Of a stretch of 64,000 bases of DNA, positions 60,107-64,000 are shown in pieces. The notes under the pieces were generated by a model that was not told the DNA's origin, did no database searches, and worked only from the letters and a program-made list of their open reading frames with translations. Made by a program: the position numbers and the translations under genes. The first letter of the stretch is position 1. Each line of letters opens with the position of its first letter. This stretch comes from DATBAX01 sp963723765 (GTDB lineage Bacteria > Acidobacteriota > Terriglobia > Terriglobales > Acidobacteriaceae), in contig CAVRSD010000003.1 of NCBI GenBank assembly GCA_963723765.1, positions 186,001 through 250,000 of the forward strand, read 5' to 3'.

Positions 60107-61480
60107 CTATGCGAAAACTTCCAGATCCAGGTCCGAAAAGAAAGCTTTGTGCAGACGCTGAATCACGCCCGGGACGGCATCTTCTTCAATCACAAACGTC
60201 AGATTAATCTCCGAAGCGCCTTGCGAGATCATACGTATTTTAACGTCTGCCAGCTCGCCAAACACGCGGGCGGCGATGCCGGGAATCTCGCGCAAATTTT
60301 CTCCCACCAAACACACGATCGCTTTGCGGCCTTCGTATTTTACATCTGCCAGCTTAGCCAGGTCAGCGGCAAGAGCAGGGATGGACTCATTGGAATCCAC
60401 GGTCAACGAAACACTAACTTCGGAAGTTGAAACCACGTCCACCGGAATGTGGTGCCGGTCAAAAGCCTCGAAAATTGACTTCAAGAATCCGTGAGCCAGC
60501 AACATGCGGGGAGCAGCCACATCGACGATGGTGATGCGTTTTTTCGCAGCGATAGCCTTGAAGAAATTCCGGCTGTGCGCGCCACGAGCGGTAATGCGCG
60601 TCCCTTCACAAGTGGGATTCTTGGAATTCAGGATGTATACGGGAATGTTTTTCTGGATCGCGGGCAACACGGTTGCCGGATGCAGAACCTTGGCGCCGAA
60701 GTATGCCAACTCGGCCGCTTCATCAAAACTGATGACTTTGATCCGCCGTGCATCGGGGCAAATATTGGGATCGGTAGTCATCATGCCATCGACGTCAGTC
60801 CAGATCTCGATTTTCTCCGCGTCCAGACCCGCGCCGACAATCGCCGCCGAGAAATCCGATCCGCCACGGCCGATGGTGGTTGTGACCCCAGTTTTGGTCG
60901 CGCCGACAAAACCGCCCATCACCGGTACCCGTCCATTGTCCAGCAGTGGTTGCACTTTGCTACGCAGGTTGAGATTGGTCTCCTCGAATAGAGGAGTCGC
61001 GCGCGTGTGGGAATTGTCAGTTACGATGCATGTGCGCGAATCGACCAGCGTGGAAGCAATTCCATGTGCCGACAGAGCTGCGGTAACGAGTTTGGCGGAA
61101 AGCATTTCGCCGTAAGCGGCCACATGATCGGTGGTGCGTAGAGTCAATTCGCCGACCGCAGCAATGCCTCGAAGCAGTTCGTCCAGTGCTTCAAGATCTG
61201 CACCTAAATCGCTGTGGAATTGGGTAAAGAGGGCCGTTCCCAGGAGCTCTCCGGCAGTGTTGTAGTGGCGTTCGCGGAGATCGCGGGAAAGCTTGAGGGC
61301 GGTCGGAGAGTCGCCCGATCCAGCCGCCCGGGCCATCGCCAGAAGCTGGTCGGTAACCTTGGCCATGGCACTGACCACGACCACTGGCTTCTGCTTGAGC
61401 CGCTCCTTGACAATACTCGCGACCCGCTCGATCGCGCGCGTGTCCCCTACCGAAGTGCCGCCGAATTTCATGACGATCAT
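60107..61480 (-). CDS. lysC: Aspartate kinase (monofunctional, two C-terminal ACT domains)
   Basis: 457 residues. Kinase part: IVMKFGGTSVGDTRAIERVA, FVGATKTGVTTTIGRGGSDFSAA, WTDVDGMMTTDPNICPDARR. C-terminal regulatory part with two ACT-type domains (about 310-457; LVGENLREIPGIAARVFGEL, ISQGASEINLTFVIEED), the usual lysine-sensing region of LysC. First step of the aspartate family pathway. It lies 49 bases after asd in the same direction. Confidence 0.95.
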   Translation of the reverse strand: MIVMKFGGTSVGDTRAIERVASIVKERLKQKPVVVVSAMAKVTDQLLAMARAAGSGDSPTALKLSRDLRERHYNTAGELLGTALFTQFHSDLGADLEALDELLRGIAAVGELTLRTTDHVAAYGEMLSAKLVTAALSAHGIASTLVDSRTCIVTDNSHTRATPLFEETNLNLRSKVQPLLDNGRVPVMGGFVGATKTGVTTTIGRGGSDFSAAIVGAGLDAEKIEIWTDVDGMMTTDPNICPDARRIKVISFDEAAELAYFGAKVLHPATVLPAIQKNIPVYILNSKNPTCEGTRITARGAHSRNFFKAIAAKKRITIVDVAAPRMLLAHGFLKSIFEAFDRHHIPVDVVSTSEVSVSLTVDSNESIPALAADLAKLADVKYEGRKAIVCLVGENLREIPGIAARVFGELADVKIRMISQGASEINLTFVIEEDAVPGVIQRLHKAFFSDLDLEVFA

Positions 61481-61529
61481 GGACGCGGCTTCCTCAGTAG
61501 TAGATTATGCAAACGCAGTTTTGCATGGA

Positions 61530-62582
61530 CTAATCGAGATATCCCTGCACTTTGAGCAGTTCGGCATTAAGCAGAGCGGCTCCGGCCGCACCGCGAATAG
61601 TGTTGTGGGAAAGCACGGTGAACTTCCAATCCAACACTCCGCAGGGACGCAGACGGCCGACTGTGGTGGTCATGCCGCGACCAGATTCCACATCCAGACG
61701 CGGTTGCGGACGATCTGCCTGAGTAACGTACTGGATGGCTTTTTCCGGAGCACTCGGCAATTTCAATTCCTGCGGCACACTGGAAAATTCGTTCCAGGCA
61801 GCAATGACTTCTTCAGGCGCTGCCTTCTTCTTCAATTTCAGGAAAACCGATTCCGTGTGTCCGTCTTCCACCGCGACGCGATTGCACTGGGCGCTCATGG
61901 CAAAATCGGCGGGTACGATACCCGAGCCATCCAGTTTTCCCAGCAGCTTGCGCGTTTCCTCTTCCATCTTTTCTTCTTCTTTAGGAATGTAGGGGATCAC
62001 ATTCCCCAAAATGTCGAGCGACGGGACTCCAGGATATCCCGCGCCGCTTATCGCCTGCATGGTGACTACGTTAATCGTGTCGATGCCAAAACGCTGTTGT
62101 AAGGGTTTTAGCGCGATCACCAACCCGATCGCGGAGCAGTTCGGATTCGTGACCACAAAGCCATGCGACTTCTTGCGCCAGGCCTGACATTCAAGCAATT
62201 TGATGTGGTCCGGATTGACTTCAGGAATGACCAGCGGCACATCCTTCTGCATCCGCAAGGCGCTGGAATTCGTGACCACCGCGTGTCCCGCGTGCGCGAA
62301 TTTCGGTTCCATTTCCAAAGCAATGGCGGTATCGAGTGCAGCGAAAATAACCTTCGGCGCGCCATCAGGCGTGGCCGGAGAAACCTGCATTCCAGCGATC
62401 TTCGAAGGCATGGGCGTCTTCAGTCGCCAACGGGCAGCTTCGCCGTACGGTTTGCCCTCAGAGCGGTCAGACGCAGCCAGCCACGCTACTTCGAACCAGG
62501 GATGGTTCTCGAGCAACTGCACAAAACGCTGCCCGACCACGCCGGTCGCGCCCAGAATTCCTACAGGGATTTTCGTCTGCAT
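61530..62582 (-). CDS. asd: Aspartate-semialdehyde dehydrogenase, archaeal/fungal-type
   Basis: 350 residues. NADP-binding VGILGATGVVGQRFVQLLEN, SSALRMQKDVPLVIPEVNP, active-site Cys in VTNPNCSAIGLV, SGAGYPGVPSLDILGNVIPYI, CNRVAVEDGHTESVF. The insert after the active site and YIPKEEEKMEEE are those of the archaeal/fungal ASADH class rather than the E. coli class. It begins the minus-strand asd-lysC-dapB-dapA-dapD group, giving the aspartate-to-DAP route except dapC, dapE, dapF and lysA, which are not in the window. Confidence 0.95.
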   Translation of the reverse strand: MQTKIPVGILGATGVVGQRFVQLLENHPWFEVAWLAASDRSEGKPYGEAARWRLKTPMPSKIAGMQVSPATPDGAPKVIFAALDTAIALEMEPKFAHAGHAVVTNSSALRMQKDVPLVIPEVNPDHIKLLECQAWRKKSHGFVVTNPNCSAIGLVIALKPLQQRFGIDTINVVTMQAISGAGYPGVPSLDILGNVIPYIPKEEEKMEEETRKLLGKLDGSGIVPADFAMSAQCNRVAVEDGHTESVFLKLKKKAAPEEVIAAWNEFSSVPQELKLPSAPEKAIQYVTQADRPQPRLDVESGRGMTTTVGRLRPCGVLDWKFTVLSHNTIRGAAGAALLNAELLKVQGYLD

Positions 62583-62627
62583 ATGTCTTGCTTAGAATTC
62601 TACAACAGCCGTTGCGACGCGCGAAGG

Positions 62628-63713
62628 TTACTGCCGAGGGCTGATTTCAGTTCCAAAGGAGTATTCATTGAGAGGGCCGAAGCGTTTCTTCTCGGCATAC
62701 AGGCGCCAGCGTCGCCACACGATGCGCAAACTGGCCATGATTGGGATGGAAAGATAAACCCCGAGCACTCCGGCGATTTCCGCGCCTGCCAGTACTCCAA
62801 AAATGGCCGCCAGTGGATGGAGTTCCATGCTCTTCCCCATGATGCGGGGGGAAACCACGTAGTCCTGTATCAGTCGCCACACCGCCAGGAAAATCAACAG
62901 CAGCAGCCAGTGTTGTCCGGTGAGAAAAGCAACCGCCAGAATTACCACCGTCGCCACCAGCGGTCCAACCACGGGAATGAATTCCATGGCCCCACCGGCG
63001 GAACTGAGTACCAACCAGTAGGGGACCTGCATCGGCCCGAGAAGCGCCAGATACGCAACGAAGGAGCAAGCGGCCAGCGTCAATTGGGCACGGATAAACT
63101 GTGCCAGCATCTGGTTGAGGTCGTCCAGTACGCCTTGCAGAAATTCGCGCTGGGCTTTGGCATGCATGAAAGAAAGCATGACATCGGTAAAACCGCGCCC
63201 GTCCTTCAGAAAAAATGCCGCCAGAATGGGAACAACCACAAGCAGCCAGGATTGCTGCGCGACCTGGGCCACCCGCAGGCCGACAGTTTGCGCAATGCTA
63301 AGCACGGCGTCGCGATGGTTATAGAGAATTTTTTGCATCAACGTGGTAGTCGCCTGGTCCCAGCCACGTTCTTGCCCAATCTGTTGGGCGATGTTCCCGG
63401 AACTCACGTTATCCAGCAGTTTGGGCAGTGATTCCGTGAGTCGTTGTGTCTGACGGGCGATCTGCGGGCCCACGAAGAAGAAAAATGTGACCAGTAAGAC
63501 CAGGATCAGCAGGTAAATGACCGCAATCGCCCAGCCGCGGCTCCTGGTCCATTTTTCTATGCGGGAGACTGCCGGGTCCACCAGATACGCAAAGAATACT
63601 GCAAACAAGAATGCGATCAACGTATAGTGCGCGAGATACAGGAACCCCAGCACCAGCGCGAACAGAAGCACCGTGATGAGTACGCGCGAAGTGCGTGCGT
63701 CGATTAAGGACAT
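62628..63713 (-). CDS. AI-2E family transporter (PerM-like permease)
   Basis: 361 residues with about eight membrane spans. Family hallmarks: FFAYLVDPAVSRIEKW, VPILAAFFLKDGR, and the late GAMEFIPVVGPLVATVVILA and LIQDYVVSPRIMGKSMELHPL. Members include TqsA (AI-2 export) and many permeases with other or unknown substrates; nothing here identifies a substrate. ATG 63713. It ends 45 bases before asd in the same direction, possibly one transcript. Confidence 0.88.
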   Translation of the reverse strand: MSLIDARTSRVLITVLLFALVLGFLYLAHYTLIAFLFAVFFAYLVDPAVSRIEKWTRSRGWAIAVIYLLILVLLVTFFFFVGPQIARQTQRLTESLPKLLDNVSSGNIAQQIGQERGWDQATTTLMQKILYNHRDAVLSIAQTVGLRVAQVAQQSWLLVVVPILAAFFLKDGRGFTDVMLSFMHAKAQREFLQGVLDDLNQMLAQFIRAQLTLAACSFVAYLALLGPMQVPYWLVLSSAGGAMEFIPVVGPLVATVVILAVAFLTGQHWLLLLIFLAVWRLIQDYVVSPRIMGKSMELHPLAAIFGVLAGAEIAGVLGVYLSIPIMASLRIVWRRWRLYAEKKRFGPLNEYSFGTEISPRQ

Positions 63714-63749
63714 TAGGTAATCACCTGGAGGTCTAAGCTCCGGCGAGTT

Positions 63750-64000
63750 TCAGTCTCTTACCACTTCCGTGTTGTCTGCGGCGGCCACAATTTTGACCAG
63801 CTTGAAATGGTCATCCAGCCAGAGAGACCAATCCGCGGTCTCGCTCTTCAGACTGTACTTACTCAGTTCGCGCTCCACTCCCTGGATCGTGACTTTCTCT
63901 TTGCCGGAAAACTCCATGCTGACCGAGAACGAGGACCTGCCGTGTGGATCAAGCGCGCCGAAGTGCGTTTTTTGGTCCTTCGGACATTGTACTTGGCCGC
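63750..64000 (-). CDS. C-terminal part of a hypothetical protein, cut by the window edge
   Basis: The minus strand is open from the edge (first full codon at 63998) to a TGA at 63750-63752, about 83 codons. It reads QCPKDQKTHFGALDPHGRS, FSVSMEFSGKEKVTIQG and WSLWLDDHFKLVKIVAAAD, a beta-strand-rich C-terminus with good codon use. The start is outside the window. Not recognised. It lies 36 bases upstream of the permease gene on the same strand. Confidence 0.6.
   Translation of the reverse strand, partial: GQVQCPKDQKTHFGALDPHGRSSFSVSMEFSGKEKVTIQGVERELSKYSLKSETADWSLWLDDHFKLVKIVAAADNTEVVRD

Noticed and set aside
1..64000. tRNA, rRNA or IS elements
   Set aside because: I looked for T-loop motifs, rRNA core sequences and transposase signatures and saw none I could support by eye; a covariance-model scan would settle the tRNA question.

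Overview
The window looks like a chromosomal segment of an Acidobacteriota (Terriglobia-type) soil bacterium. The basis is gene content, not a database search: eukaryotic-like Ser/Thr kinases in tandem with TPR, TolB-like and beta-propeller outputs, RNase J, dispersed hairpin repeats between genes, many non-ATG starts, and small zinc-ribbon proteins of a kind common in this phylum. Apart from the hairpin repeats I see no insertion sequence, prophage, CRISPR array, rRNA or tRNA.

Layout. 1-8.7 kb: pspA followed by a consensus parS palindrome and a parS-like partner; small hypothetical genes, including a frameshifted zinc-ribbon gene; an autoregulated-looking membrane protein/XRE/SRPBCC operon; a DipZ-type CcdA-thioredoxin fusion divergent from an M24 peptidase; a CHY zinc finger, an exported alpha/beta hydrolase and a small beta-carbonic-anhydrase-like protein. 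8.7-20 kb: rmuC, then three tandem membrane Ser/Thr kinases with different C-terminal domains, similar leaders and TTG/CTG/TTG starts, then an exported GH16 glucanase-like protein. 20-25.3 kb: a sulfate-assimilation operon (sulfite reductase, siroheme synthesis, APS reductase) followed by a LysR regulator. 25.4-34.7 kb: a complete arginine operon argR-C-B-D-F-G-H-argA-like-J with ARG boxes over the argR start. 34.7-44.9 kb: a divergent regulator pair, a DUF2252 protein, zinc-ribbon proteins, DUF4337, YjbQ, an M48-TPR protease and a giant DUF2339 membrane protein. 45-56.4 kb: ftsK, uppP, an SH3/TPR protein, threonine dehydratase, an M13 peptidase, a DHA2 exporter and rnj. 56.5-64 kb: ecsC, the lysine/DAP set asd-lysC-dapB-dapA-dapD on the minus strand, an AI-2E family permease and a truncated gene at the edge.

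The standout is the leader of the sulfate-assimilation operon. A near-consensus promoter lies a few bases before a 28-codon ORF with six Cys codons in eight (Cys-Cys-Thr-Cys-Cys-Cys-Met-Cys). A 13-bp intrinsic terminator follows and ends in a U-tract abutting the sulfite reductase start. A competing 12-bp antiterminator can be drawn between the end of the Cys ORF and the terminator's 5' arm. This is the architecture of a cysteine-sensing ribosome-mediated attenuator. A LysR-type T-N11-A palindrome sits near -65, and a LysR gene lies at the end of the locus. The sulfite reductase frame itself is broken by one extra base in this assembly.

Other points: a dapA frame fused to a small Cys/His-rich C-terminal module; an S24-type repressor that appears to lack its catalytic lysine; and hairpin repeats whose stems differ between copies with matching changes on both arms.
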